From an uncultured Pseudomonadota bacterium (GTDB taxonomy: Bacteria; Pseudomonadota; Alphaproteobacteria; RF32; CAG-239): a stretch of DNA of 46,285 nucleotides. The stretch is taken from positions 1-46,285 of the forward strand of contig CASFNK010000002.1 in the NCBI GenBank assembly GCA_949295995.1, read 5' to 3'. The number at the start of each line of letters is the position of its first letter. Position 1 is the first letter of the stretch. The notes under the pieces were generated by a model that searched no databases, was not told the DNA's origin, and worked only from the letters and a program-made list of their open reading frames with translations. Below, one piece after another: positions 9,325-18,510 of the stretch. Position numbers and translations under genes: made by a program.

Positions 9325-10035
9325 TTAGTCTTTGAGAGCTTCATGCTGTTTGGCAATTAATTGTTTAATTCCATCTTTAGCCAAACTCAACAATTCGGCA
9401 AAATCACTTTCTTCAAAAGGATTTCCTTCAGCAGTTCCCTGAATTTCAACAATCTTGCCGCTTTCTGTCAACACAAAGTTCATATCTGCCTGAGCATTTG
9501 AATCTTCCAAATAATCCACATCAGCAACCTTATTTCCGTCATGAATAGCACAAGAAATAGCAGCCACATATTCTTGGATAGGATTTTCTTTAATTTTTTT
9601 CTCGGCCAAAAGTTTTTGCATAGCCAAAGACAAAGCTACAAATCCTCCCGTAATGGAAGCAGTCCGCGTTCCGCCATCGGCTTGAATCACATCACAGTCC
9701 ACACACAAAGAAATATCTTTCATCTTGGTCAAATCAACCACCGCCCGCAAAGACCTACCGATAAGGCGTTGAATTTCTTGAGTTCTGCCTGATGGTTTTT
9801 TGGATTCTCTAGGCACTCTGACTTGGGTTGCGCGTGGTAACATACCATATTCGGCGGTAATCCACCCTTTGTTTTGTCCTTTCAGCCAAGCCGGAACTTT
9901 TTCTTCCATACTAACAGTACAAACCACATGAGTATTACCGCATTTAATCAAGCAAGAACCCTCGGCATAAGGGTTAAAATTAGGAATAATCTCGACTTGA
10001 CGAATTTCATTATTTTGACGTCCGGAATGTCTCAT
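9325..10035 (-). CDS. rph: Ribonuclease PH
   Basis: A 236-residue phosphorolytic 3' exoribonuclease that trims tRNA precursors. The N-terminus (SGRQNNEIRQV), WITAEYGMLPRAT, RLIGRSLRAVVDL and DCDVIQADGGTRTASITGG are diagnostic for RNase PH, and the length is normal. AAGAGATG lies before the ATG. It sits between glgA (39 bases upstream) and rdgB, all on the minus strand. In many alphaproteobacteria rph adjoins hrcA-grpE; here glgA lies between rph and grpE and no hrcA is visible. Confidence 0.97.
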   Translation of the reverse strand: MRHSGRQNNEIRQVEIIPNFNPYAEGSCLIKCGNTHVVCTVSMEEKVPAWLKGQNKGWITAEYGMLPRATQVRVPRESKKPSGRTQEIQRLIGRSLRAVVDLTKMKDISLCVDCDVIQADGGTRTASITGGFVALSLAMQKLLAEKKIKENPIQEYVAAISCAIHDGNKVADVDYLEDSNAQADMNFVLTESGKIVEIQGTAEGNPFEESDFAELLSLAKDGIKQLIAKQHEALKD

Positions 10036-10074
10036 TTTTACATCTCTTTTCAGTTATTTTAGAAATTTTAAGGA

Positions 10075-12117
10075 TTACAAATGCCCAAATTTCAGCAAAT
10101 TATAATATTTATATACAGAACCGTCTTTAACTTTCCACCCAAAATCTTTAACCATGGCATTTTTCTTCATTTCGCTAATAACCTTTGGGTTTTCATAAAA
10201 AGTATTTAAGGCTTTTTGCAAAGTCTCGGCATAAGCATTAACATTATTTTTTAGCCTTTGCGCCGTCAAATTAGCCCCATAAACGCGACGCCCGTCAGCA
10301 AAAAATACTTCGGTTCTAAAACCATCAACCCCGTCATCAACCGTATCAACCAACCCTCCTGTTGACATGGCAATCGGCAAAGTTCCCTTAGCCATGGCCT
10401 CCATCTGGGTCAAACCGCAAGGCTCAAAACGGCAAGGCATCAAATAGAAATCGGCAGCAAGCTGAATTGCGTATGCGAACTGGTCGCGATATCCTCTGAA
10501 AACGAAGATTCTCTTAGCTGCCTTTGGGTTAATTTTTGCCACTTTATCTTTCAAATTTTGCAAGATTGCAAAATTTTCATCACCACCGGCACCCCCCAAC
10601 ACCAAAATCGGTAATTCTTTTTTGAACTCATCAAATTGATAAACGATTTTCAAAAACGCCTGAGCCAAAATATCATAACCTTTTTGCTCGACCAAACGAC
10701 TTGTTGCGCACAAAATAGGCGCCTGAGCAGGATTTTTAACCTCTTGAGAAATATCTTCAAATTTATAAGTATCAATCAAGGGAATGACGGAATCTTTATA
10801 AGTCTTGTCCGCGGCAATCTTAGAAATCAACTTAATAAATTCTTCTTTATTATGATTTTTTGCATCCAACTGATTTTCATCAAACATTCTAAAATCAGTT
10901 ACTTTGAAATAATCATTAATAGCAGAGATTTTATCTTTATTGGGAGAAATAAAATTTTTCTCATAACCGTTAACAATACCGAAAAAGGTTCTATGGTCTT
11001 TACGAATTTTCAAGATATCCCGAAAATCAAACCCAAAACCCAATTCTTTAGACACTTCTTCCATATAGTTTTTGGATACGGTTACCACTCTGTCTGCCAA
11101 ATGAAAATTACACGAAGCCTGATTATACGTGTCATGCACAATCAAGGTATTGGTTGCCCTGGGATTACTATTTTTAATAGCCTTTGCGTTTTTGAACACC
11201 AAGGTAGCGGCGTCTTCATAAAGAGAGTTTAAGATTTTAGCGGTATTATGATAATCCCAGCCTTGATACCCCAAATGGTGAGCAATATGCACAATCGGTA
11301 AGGTTTTAAGTTTATAGGCCAAATCAGGATTAATTTTTTGGTTTAAGAGCAAAGCATCAGATAAATACTTGGTTAAACCCGATATTGCCCCGCTATGCCA
11401 ATCATTAGCCAATAAAACATTAGGCGGTATAATTTGGCTGAGTTTTCCATCCAATACTTCTTTAAGCAGACAATAAACCGACTTAGAGAAAAAGGCAAAA
11501 CGCTCAACCTCATGAATGCCGAATTCATTATTAACATAACATCCATCTAAAAAAGAAGGATTATCCTTACAAGGATTAATCGAAAAGAAACGACTATTTT
11601 CAAAAAAGATATGCTTAACGTGGTTAAATTCACCCAAGTAAACATTAACCTTATATTTGACCAGCGATTGTTTTTCACCGACAAAAGGCACAGTTAAAGT
11701 AACAACTTTTTGAAGATTAATATCTTTATTTTCAGAGCCGAGATAAACGTTTTCACACTCCCATACAGCTTTTTTCTTACCGGTATTACCCAAATAAAGA
11801 GGCGTAAGTACAGAAATCTCATCACCGTTTTGAGCAAAAACTTCATTAAAGACTTCCGGCAATTCCGAAGCGACCATCCCCAAGCCGCCCATTTTCATAA
11901 AATGAGCTGTTTCGGCAGAAATCATCCAAGCGTTAACATTTTTAATTTCGGGCCAAGAATCACGCCCCAAACACTGTTTTTTAGAAAAATTTTGAATTTC
12001 AGAGAGGAAGGGGTCATTAACCACCCCGTAAGAGAGGAGAAATTTCTTTTTATTAAATGCCTTTGGCAAAGGCTTAAATTGGTTTTGCATATCAAAAATC
12101 ACTGCATTGGCATTCAT
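10075..12117 (-). CDS. glgA: Glycogen/starch synthase (GT5 family), unusually long
   Basis: A GT5 glucosyltransferase that extends alpha-1,4-glucan from a nucleotide-glucose donor. The N-terminal donor loop reads KMGGLG (about 75-80), and the C-terminal half carries SRLVEQKGYD and RFEPCGLTQMEAM followed by TGGLVDTV, the GT5 acid/base and donor-binding region. About 680 residues is well above the roughly 480 of bacterial GlgA, with an N-terminal extension of about 65 residues and insertions in the first half. The donor loop has Met where GlgA usually has Asp (KTGGL-D). The frame opens at TTG 12138; the ATG at 12117 is preferred. No other glg gene is in the window, so storage polymer and donor are uncertain. 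Confidence 0.85.
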   Translation of the reverse strand: MNANAVIFDMQNQFKPLPKAFNKKKFLLSYGVVNDPFLSEIQNFSKKQCLGRDSWPEIKNVNAWMISAETAHFMKMGGLGMVASELPEVFNEVFAQNGDEISVLTPLYLGNTGKKKAVWECENVYLGSENKDINLQKVVTLTVPFVGEKQSLVKYKVNVYLGEFNHVKHIFFENSRFFSINPCKDNPSFLDGCYVNNEFGIHEVERFAFFSKSVYCLLKEVLDGKLSQIIPPNVLLANDWHSGAISGLTKYLSDALLLNQKINPDLAYKLKTLPIVHIAHHLGYQGWDYHNTAKILNSLYEDAATLVFKNAKAIKNSNPRATNTLIVHDTYNQASCNFHLADRVVTVSKNYMEEVSKELGFGFDFRDILKIRKDHRTFFGIVNGYEKNFISPNKDKISAINDYFKVTDFRMFDENQLDAKNHNKEEFIKLISKIAADKTYKDSVIPLIDTYKFEDISQEVKNPAQAPILCATSRLVEQKGYDILAQAFLKIVYQFDEFKKELPILVLGGAGGDENFAILQNLKDKVAKINPKAAKRIFVFRGYRDQFAYAIQLAADFYLMPCRFEPCGLTQMEAMAKGTLPIAMSTGGLVDTVDDGVDGFRTEVFFADGRRVYGANLTAQRLKNNVNAYAETLQKALNTFYENPKVISEMKKNAMVKDFGWKVKDGSVYKYYNLLKFGHL

Positions 12118-12205
12118 CTCGCACTCACTAGACAACAAAAAATAATTTTACTGGGGTAACTCAAGCGACAAAGATGCCTCTTTTGAATATATCACAGATA
12201 TGCTC

Positions 12206-12234
12206 TTGACTTGTCAGACATTAGTTACTAAATT
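12206..12234 (+). promoter_or_regulatory. Candidate sigma-70 type promoter for grpE
   Basis: TTGACT (12206-12211) and TAAATT (12229-12234) are separated by 17 bases, 44 bases ahead of the grpE ATG. The same TTGNCT-TAAATY pattern occurs before fabD and the gene at 22817. No heat-shock (RpoH) -10 box is evident. Confidence 0.5.
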
Positions 12235-12277
12235 TCCTAATATATACACGCTTTCAAAAAAAATTTAAAGAGGAAAA

Positions 12278-12853
12278 ATGATGAAAAAGTTCAAAAAAGA
12301 ACAGGCTGAAGAAAAAGAAGAAATGACCGAAGAAATCAAAGAAGCCGAGGAAGAAATTTCTGAAGAAAAACAGGAGGAAGAAATCTCTGCCGATGATGAG
12401 GAAATAGAAAAATTAAAAGCTGAAAATCGTCAGTTAAAAGAAGACTTTTTAAGAGCTTACGCCGATGCTGAAAATACCAAAAAGCGTTGTGCTCAAGAAA
12501 TAGAAAAAAACAACAAATATGCCATTTCCTCTTTTGCCAAAGACTTATTAAATGTTGCCGACAATCTGCACCGCGCACTTGAGGCTGTTGATAACCAAAA
12601 TGCAGGAGATTGCGAAGCCCTCCGTAAAGGTGTTGAATTAACCGAAAACGAGTTAAGCAAAGTCTTCAACAAATTCGGCATAAAGAAGATGGAAATTCTT
12701 GGTACTGTTTTTGACCCGAACTACCATCAAGTCATTCAGGAAGTAGAAGACAAAACAAAACCTCAGGGAACAATTATAGCCGAACTGCAAACCGGTTATA
12801 TGATAAACGACCGCATTTTGCGAGAAGCCATGGTCGTTGTTACCAAAGCTTAA
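12278..12853 (+). CDS. grpE: Nucleotide exchange factor GrpE
   Basis: A 191-residue GrpE, which releases ADP from DnaK. The first 45 residues are a highly acidic Glu/Lys-rich tail, followed by a long coiled-coil helix and the C-terminal beta domain ending in LREAMVVVTKA. VFDPNYHQVIQEVEDK is the typical GrpE family stretch. AGAGGAAAA precedes the tandem ATGs. It is monocistronic, between its own promoter and a terminator; hrcA, its usual upstream partner, is not here. Confidence 0.96.
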   Translation: MMKKFKKEQAEEKEEMTEEIKEAEEEISEEKQEEEISADDEEIEKLKAENRQLKEDFLRAYADAENTKKRCAQEIEKNNKYAISSFAKDLLNVADNLHRALEAVDNQNAGDCEALRKGVELTENELSKVFNKFGIKKMEILGTVFDPNYHQVIQEVEDKTKPQGTIIAELQTGYMINDRILREAMVVVTKA

Positions 12854-12858
12854 AAAAC

Positions 12859-12886
12859 AAAAGCGAGGTTTTTCCCTCGCTTTTTT
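12859..12886 (+). terminator. Terminator after grpE
   Basis: AAAAGCGAGG (12859-12868) pairs with CCTCGCTTTT (12875-12884) and is followed by T residues, a strong rho-independent terminator five bases after the grpE stop. Confidence 0.88.
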
Positions 12887-12958
12887 ATTGTTTTTTCCTG
12901 CAACAGATAATCTCTCGTATAACAAAGCACAAGCCCCCGTGTCATCAAGTTTGGGGAT

Positions 12959-12998
12959 TAAACGTCCCACGTTTATGCGATCAAACGCGCTGCGTTTG
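12959..12998. repeat. Twin short hairpins downstream of ftsK
   Basis: Two stems with 7-bp arms and 3-base loops lie 6 bases apart: TAAACGT/ACGTTTA (12959-12975) and CAAACGC/GCGTTTG (12982-12998). The second ends one base before the ftsK stop codon. There is no T run, so this is not a standard terminator; it could be an mRNA 3' end structure or a REP-like relic. Confidence 0.4.
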
Positions 12999-15350
12999 CT
13001 ACAAAACCTCACGTCTTCCGACATGGTCAGCCGCCGAAATCAAACCTTCTTGCTCCATACGGTCAATCAAGGATGCTGCACGGTTATAGCCGATTCTCAA
13101 CTTGCGTTGAATATAGCTGGTCGAGGCTTTTTTATCTTGCTGAACAATCGCCACGGCTTGAGCATATAAGTCATCATCACCATTACCGCCAAATTCACCT
13201 TTATCAAACACGGCGCCGCTGTCTTTTTCATTAAGCTCTCCGGCAGTAACGGCTTCCACATATTCAGGCTCTTTTTGCGATTTAATAAATTCGACCACAC
13301 CTTCAATTTCGGCATCACTGGCAAAAGCACCGTGAATACGAATAGGACGCAAACCGGCCGGCATATAAAGCATATCACCTTTACCGAGCAATTGTTCGGC
13401 ACCCTGCTCACCCAAAATCGTTCGGCTATCGATTTTTGAAGTAACTTGAAACGAAATACGGGTCGGGAAGTTTGCCTTAATCGTACCGGTAATAACGTCA
13501 ACGGACGGACGTTGGGTTGACATAATCAAATGCAAACCGGCGGCACGCGCCATTTGCGCCAAACGTTGAATTGCCGCTTCAACTTCTTTTCCGGCAACAA
13601 GCATTAAGTCTGCCATTTCATCAACCACAATAACGATATAGGGCAACGGGGTCAAATCAAGCTCTTGCTCTTCATAAATCGGTTTTCCGGTTTCGCTGTC
13701 AAATCCGGTTTGTACCGTCCTTTTGACTGATTTTCCGCTGGCTCTGAGTTCGGCCAGTTTTTGATTATAACCGGCAATGTTTCGAACATTGAGCTGAGCC
13801 ATAGCCCGATAACGGTCTTCCATTTCTTTAACCGCCCATTTAAGACCGACCACCGCCTTCGCCGGATCGGTAATCACCGGTGTTAACAAATGCGGAATTC
13901 CGTTATACATTGAAAATTCAAGCATTTTCGGGTCAATCATGATGAGTTTACACTCTTCTGGACGCATTCTGAATAACAAAGACAAAATCATCGAGTTAAC
14001 ACCGACCGACTTACCGGAACCGGTAGTACCGGCAACCAACAAGTGCGGCATTTTGCTCAAATCGGCATACACATCTTTACCACCGATATCTTTACCCAAA
14101 ACCACGTTAAGTTCGTTTTTGGAATTCATAAAATCAGGGTCTTCAAACAAATCACGCAACCAAACCGTTTCGCGGTTTTTATTTGGCAACTCAATACCAA
14201 TGGTATTGCACCCCGGCACCACAGCAATACGCACCGAAATCACCGACATTGAGCGGGCAATATCATCAGCCAAACCGATAACACGGGCCGATTTTGTTCC
14301 CGGAGCAGGTTCTAATTCATATAAGGTAACCACCGGACCGGGGCGAACTTTAACAATTTTTCCATTCACGCCGAATTCTTGCAATACGTTTTCCAAATCT
14401 CTGGCAATAGCGTCTAATTCTTCTTTGTTGACCTTATTTCCGCCGGTATCTTTCGGACGTTTTAACAAATCAATACTCGGGCGTTGGTAGCCGTCATCAG
14501 CGTTATCAAATTTTTTATCAGAAGAAGATTTTCCGGAGGCAACTTCTTTTTTCTTAACATCAGCCTTTTTAGGTTCTTCCGAGGTTGCTATTTGTCTTTC
14601 TCCAAACCCCGGTTCAATCCGCTCATAGGATTCTTTATCTTTTTTAGATTTTTTCTCTTTTTTCGGAGCTTCTTCGAGCACATCATTTCCTTTTGCTGAG
14701 TGGAAGTTAAACTTCTTGCACCATCCAAACATCACTTTAAAGACCTTAGCCAAAGCTAATACAGCGCCCCAAACCGCTAAAGAAATACTTTTTCCGAGCC
14801 AAGTCCAAGATTTATAAGTAATACCAAGAGCAAAATCAAAAGCCAAAATACTCAAAATTAGCAACAATGCGCCAACCCACACCTGCGCATAACCGTAAGT
14901 ATAGATAAGATTAACAAAGCTCAAGATATGGCGGCTCCAAAATTTGCCCATAAAGCCGCCCATTTCAAAAGCACCCATCCAGGAAGGCAACAAGCTTAAG
15001 AAAGCCGCAAAGGTGTTAAAACCGACAATCCAAGCAAAAAAGCGGATATAAGGACTAAAGAACTCTCTTTGGCGCACCAAATCATACCCCCATTTTAAGG
15101 GAATAATCAAGAATACCGGAGCTGCCAAACCGAGCCCTACAAGGGCACAATCAGCCAGATAAGCCCCTATTTTTCCTAAATAGTTTTGAATAGGCAAGGC
15201 ATTAATCGCATTTGCACCGCTATCAGCCGTATGATAAGAGCAGATAGCCCCAAACACAAACAAACAAAACAAAAAGAGAGCCAAGCCAAGCACTCTTTCA
15301 CACCATTTACGCAACCAAGATTTTTGCTTTTTAACCTTTTTTTTAGCCAT
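12999..15350 (-). CDS. ftsK: DNA translocase FtsK
   Basis: A 783-residue divisome DNA pump. The first 205 residues hold about four membrane segments, then a charged Lys/Glu linker (215-280), then the RecA-like motor with Walker A GTTGSGKS (441-448) and the Walker B-like IVVDEMADL. The C-terminal gamma winged helix (YIQRKLRIGYNRAASLIDRM) is present, which normally reads KOPS and activates XerCD at dif; XerD is encoded at 24305. GGTGAG lies properly before the ATG. It faces grpE convergently. Confidence 0.97.
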   Translation of the reverse strand: MAKKKVKKQKSWLRKWCERVLGLALFLFCLFVFGAICSYHTADSGANAINALPIQNYLGKIGAYLADCALVGLGLAAPVFLIIPLKWGYDLVRQREFFSPYIRFFAWIVGFNTFAAFLSLLPSWMGAFEMGGFMGKFWSRHILSFVNLIYTYGYAQVWVGALLLILSILAFDFALGITYKSWTWLGKSISLAVWGAVLALAKVFKVMFGWCKKFNFHSAKGNDVLEEAPKKEKKSKKDKESYERIEPGFGERQIATSEEPKKADVKKKEVASGKSSSDKKFDNADDGYQRPSIDLLKRPKDTGGNKVNKEELDAIARDLENVLQEFGVNGKIVKVRPGPVVTLYELEPAPGTKSARVIGLADDIARSMSVISVRIAVVPGCNTIGIELPNKNRETVWLRDLFEDPDFMNSKNELNVVLGKDIGGKDVYADLSKMPHLLVAGTTGSGKSVGVNSMILSLLFRMRPEECKLIMIDPKMLEFSMYNGIPHLLTPVITDPAKAVVGLKWAVKEMEDRYRAMAQLNVRNIAGYNQKLAELRASGKSVKRTVQTGFDSETGKPIYEEQELDLTPLPYIVIVVDEMADLMLVAGKEVEAAIQRLAQMARAAGLHLIMSTQRPSVDVITGTIKANFPTRISFQVTSKIDSRTILGEQGAEQLLGKGDMLYMPAGLRPIRIHGAFASDAEIEGVVEFIKSQKEPEYVEAVTAGELNEKDSGAVFDKGEFGGNGDDDLYAQAVAIVQQDKKASTSYIQRKLRIGYNRAASLIDRMEQEGLISAADHVGRREVL

Positions 15351-15452
15351 TTAACTCACCCGTGAATCTAAAAATTGAGAGCATTATAAAAGAAAATAAT
15401 CAACAGATTATTAATTTATTGAGACGAATTCTGACTAAATAGTCATTAAAAC

Positions 15453-15480
15453 TTGACTTTTGTGCGAAAAAAGCTAAATC
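15453..15480 (+). promoter_or_regulatory. Candidate promoter for fabD-fabG
   Basis: TTGACT (15453-15458), a 16-base spacer and TAAATC (15475-15480), 37 bases ahead of the fabD ATG. It resembles the grpE promoter candidate. Confidence 0.45.
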
Positions 15481-15517
15481 TGAAATCCGAAGACTAATAA
15501 CAACAGAGGTTTTTTAC

Positions 15518-16462
15518 ATGAAATATACCTTCGTATTCCCGGGCCAAGGTTCACAATTTGTCGGCATGGGAAAAGAATTGGCAGATAACTTTAAGTCTGC
15601 AAAAGACGTCTTCCAAGAAGTCAACGAAGCCATCTCACAAGATTTATTCAAATTAATGGTTGAAGGACCGGAACACGAGCTCACCTTAACGGCAAATGCT
15701 CAACCGGCGCTTATGGCACATTCTATGGCCGTTGTTCGTGTCTTGGAAAAAGATTTTGGCATAAAATTAAAAGACAAGGCAAGTTTTGTTGCCGGACATT
15801 CACTTGGAGAATATTCCGCGGCTTGTGCTGCCGGAGTATTTTCATTAAGCGACACGGCCAAATTGCTCCGCACCCGCGGTGAGGCAATGCAACAAGCCGT
15901 TCCGGTCGGTGTTGGCGGTATGGCAGCCGTTATTGGTGTTTCATACCAAGATGTTCAAGCCTTAGCTGAAGCCTGTAGTGATGAAAACACAATCTGCGTT
16001 GCCGCCAATGACAATGCCGATGGTCAGGTTGTTTTATCAGGCCACATGAAAGCCATTGAAAAAGCTGTAGAAATTGCTTCGGAATTTGGAGCCAAACGTT
16101 GTATCAAACTTCCCGTTAGCGCTCCATTCCACAGCCCATTGATGAAACCGGCTGCCGAAGTAATGGCCAAAGCCTTATCAGAAGTAAAAGCCAACCGCGC
16201 TGAAATTCCTTTAATTGCCAACGTATTAGCCACATCTATTCAAGACGAAAAAGAAATCGTCAAACACTTGGTAGAGCAAGTTACCGGCTCTGTTCGTTGG
16301 AGAGAAAGCGTAAATTATATGTCCGAACAAGGTGTTACGGATGTTGTTGAGTTAGGAGCAGGAAAAGTCCTCTCCGGTATTATTAAACGCGGACACAAAG
16401 AGATGAACGCACTATCAGTTGGTTCTGTCGCCGAGATAGAAGCACTGGCAAAAGATTTATAA
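15518..16462 (+). CDS. fabD: Malonyl-CoA:ACP transacylase FabD
   Basis: A 314-residue malonyl transferase that loads malonyl groups on acyl carrier protein for fatty acid synthesis. FPGQGSQ (7-13) opens the protein, the nucleophile Ser95 sits in GHSLGEYS, and the catalytic His lies in SAPFHSPLM near 205. Length is standard. AGAGG precedes the ATG. fabG follows after 22 bases. acpP and fabF, usual next members of the fab cluster, are missing here and must be elsewhere. Confidence 0.97.
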   Translation: MKYTFVFPGQGSQFVGMGKELADNFKSAKDVFQEVNEAISQDLFKLMVEGPEHELTLTANAQPALMAHSMAVVRVLEKDFGIKLKDKASFVAGHSLGEYSAACAAGVFSLSDTAKLLRTRGEAMQQAVPVGVGGMAAVIGVSYQDVQALAEACSDENTICVAANDNADGQVVLSGHMKAIEKAVEIASEFGAKRCIKLPVSAPFHSPLMKPAAEVMAKALSEVKANRAEIPLIANVLATSIQDEKEIVKHLVEQVTGSVRWRESVNYMSEQGVTDVVELGAGKVLSGIIKRGHKEMNALSVGSVAEIEALAKDL

Positions 16463-16484
16463 TAACCCAAAGAAAGGATTCAAA

Positions 16485-17222
16485 ATGTTTGAATTACACG
16501 ATAAAGTAGCTTTGATAACCGGTGCTGCCGGTGGTCTTGGTGATAAGATTGCCCGCACTTTGCACAAGCAAGGTGCAACCTTGGCTTTGACCGATATGCG
16601 CGCTGAGCCGATGGAAAAATTAAAAGCCGAATTGGGCGACAGAGTAGAAGTTTTCACCGCCAACTTGACCAATCCGGAAGATGTTAAAAACTTGGTATCT
16701 CAAGTTGAAGAAAAATTAGGTCGCATTGATATTTTAGTAAACAATGCCGGCTTAACCAGAGACAATCTTTTCATTCGTATGAGCGACGAAGATTGGCAAT
16801 TGGTATTAGATGTAAACCTTTCTGCCGGTTTCAAATTAGCCAAAGCCGCTGTCAGAGGCATGATGAAACGTCGTTTTGGCCGCATCATTGGTATTGCTTC
16901 TGTTGTGGGTGTAACCGGAAACGCTGGACAAGCTAACTACTCAGCCTCTAAAGCCGGTATGATTGCCATGAACAAATGCTTGGCACAAGAAGTTGGTTCT
17001 CGCGGAATTACCGTAAACTCAATTGCTCCGGGCTTTATTCGTACGCCGATGACCGATGTTTTACCTGACGATGTCAAAGCCAACCTTTTGGCAAAGATTC
17101 CTGAAGGAAAACTTGGTGAAGCTCAAGATATTGCCAACGTCGTTGCTTTCTTGGCCTCTGATGAAGCTCAATACATCACCGGTCAAACCATTAACATTAA
17201 TGGCGGTATGGCAATGATTTAA
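16485..17222 (+). CDS. fabG: 3-oxoacyl-ACP reductase FabG
   Basis: A 245-residue short-chain dehydrogenase catalysing the NADPH-dependent keto reduction of fatty acid elongation. The cofactor motif TGAAGGLG is at 12-19, NNAG at 86-89, the catalytic Ser at about 139 and Tyr152/Lys156 in YSASK. The C-terminal TGQTININGGMAMI is typical of FabG rather than other SDRs. AAAGG lies before the ATG. It forms an operon with fabD and is closed by a terminator. Confidence 0.96.
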   Translation: MFELHDKVALITGAAGGLGDKIARTLHKQGATLALTDMRAEPMEKLKAELGDRVEVFTANLTNPEDVKNLVSQVEEKLGRIDILVNNAGLTRDNLFIRMSDEDWQLVLDVNLSAGFKLAKAAVRGMMKRRFGRIIGIASVVGVTGNAGQANYSASKAGMIAMNKCLAQEVGSRGITVNSIAPGFIRTPMTDVLPDDVKANLLAKIPEGKLGEAQDIANVVAFLASDEAQYITGQTININGGMAMI

Positions 17223-17240
17223 TTGCCAAAAAATCAAAAA

Positions 17241-17277
17241 AAACACCTTCTGCCATCTGACAGGAGGTGTTTTTTTA
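17241..17277 (+). terminator. Terminator after fabG
   Basis: AAACACCTTCTG (17241-17252) pairs with CAGGAGGTGTTT (17261-17272) with one mismatch and is followed by a T run. Confidence 0.82.
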
Positions 17278-17382
17278 TTCCTCAAAACAAAAATTTAAAA
17301 ATTTTGCATTATATGAAAAATAATAGTTTTCTTTCTAAGAAAATTGGATATAATCGGCTCAAAACAGCTAGCTAGAAATTTT

Positions 17383-18510
17383 ATGAATAAACTAAACAAA
17401 TATATAATAAAACAGATAATGGTTGGTTTTCTGTTAGTTACATTTTCTCTAATGTCAATTATCTGGTTAACTCAATCATTACGTTTTGTGGAAATGGTTA
17501 CCAACAAAGGATTACCGGTTATTTTGTTCGTCAAAATGACCTCTTTGCTTATGCCCAGAATATTTGTTATTTTGTCTCCGATATCCTTATTTGTTTCCAC
17601 ACTTTTTGTATATAACCGTATGCTTTCCGATAGAGAGCTTGTTGTTATGAAAGCCGCCGGCATTAGTCCTTGGGCTTGCGCTAAAGGAGCAATGTACATT
17701 GGTTTATTTATGTCTTTTTTCAACATTTATGTAAACAACATAGTAATTCCCGCTGCCGAAAAAGCCTTCAATGAATTGGAATGGGAAGTCAAAAACGACG
17801 TATCCCACCTTATGTTTAGAGAAGGTGAATTTACAGATGTTCAATATGGTTTAACCGTATTCATTACCAAACACGAAAAAGACGGTTCCGTTAGCGGTAT
17901 TTTGGTAAACGATGAAAGAAACCCCGATTCTAAAATGACCATATCCTCCCAAAAGGGTCGTGTTATTTATACCCCCAAAGGTCCACGCTTAATAATGGTT
18001 AATGGAGTAAGACAAGAAATCAACAAAAACAACGGACAATTTTCATCGCTGTCTTTCAATCGTTACTCTGTTGATTTTGATACCAAAAGTCCCACTCATG
18101 AAAAAGAAACCGGCGCCAGAGAAAGAAGTCTTTGGGAACTATTAAACGCCAGAGATGATACCACTCTCACCCCAAATGAGGTTAATCGTTATATTGTTGA
18201 AGGCAACAAAAGAATTCTTACGCCGATGTATAACCTAATATTTGCGCTTATGGCTTGTACCGGATTGTTAGTCGGAAACTTTAATCGCCGCGGCCAAGGA
18301 AAAATCATTTCCATTTCCATTATCGGTATGGTAATAGTCCAAGCCTGCGACCTTATTTTCGGTAATTTGGCCACCAAACATTTATACCTTTTACCATTAC
18401 TTTATCTCAATTTCTTGCTGCCGCTGTTTATCTGTTTTTATATGTTGCTGTTTTACAATCCGGCATTTTTTGTTCGCCGCAAAAAACCTGAGGACATGGT
18501 CAATGACTAA
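17383..18510 (+). CDS. lptF: LPS export ABC transporter permease LptF
   Basis: A 375-residue inner-membrane permease of the Lpt machine, with three N-terminal membrane segments, a periplasmic domain and three C-terminal segments. WLTQSLRFVEMV, LFVYNRM-DRELVVMKAAGISPW and the C-terminal LTPMYNLIFALMACTGLLVGNFNRR match LptF rather than LptG. The frame opens at TTG 17344; the ATG at 17383 is the family start. lptD begins 8 bases before its stop. In most relatives lptG lies between lptF and lptD; it is absent from the window, so it is either elsewhere or replaced by an LptF homodimer. Confidence 0.92.
   Translation: MNKLNKYIIKQIMVGFLLVTFSLMSIIWLTQSLRFVEMVTNKGLPVILFVKMTSLLMPRIFVILSPISLFVSTLFVYNRMLSDRELVVMKAAGISPWACAKGAMYIGLFMSFFNIYVNNIVIPAAEKAFNELEWEVKNDVSHLMFREGEFTDVQYGLTVFITKHEKDGSVSGILVNDERNPDSKMTISSQKGRVIYTPKGPRLIMVNGVRQEINKNNGQFSSLSFNRYSVDFDTKSPTHEKETGARERSLWELLNARDDTTLTPNEVNRYIVEGNKRILTPMYNLIFALMACTGLLVGNFNRRGQGKIISISIIGMVIVQACDLIFGNLATKHLYLLPLLYLNFLLPLFICFYMLLFYNPAFFVRRKKPEDMVND

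Noticed and set aside
12837..13169. A 110-codon plus-strand ORF spanning the grpE-ftsK junction
   Set aside because: It runs through the grpE terminator and the ftsK 3' end and has no recognisable domain.
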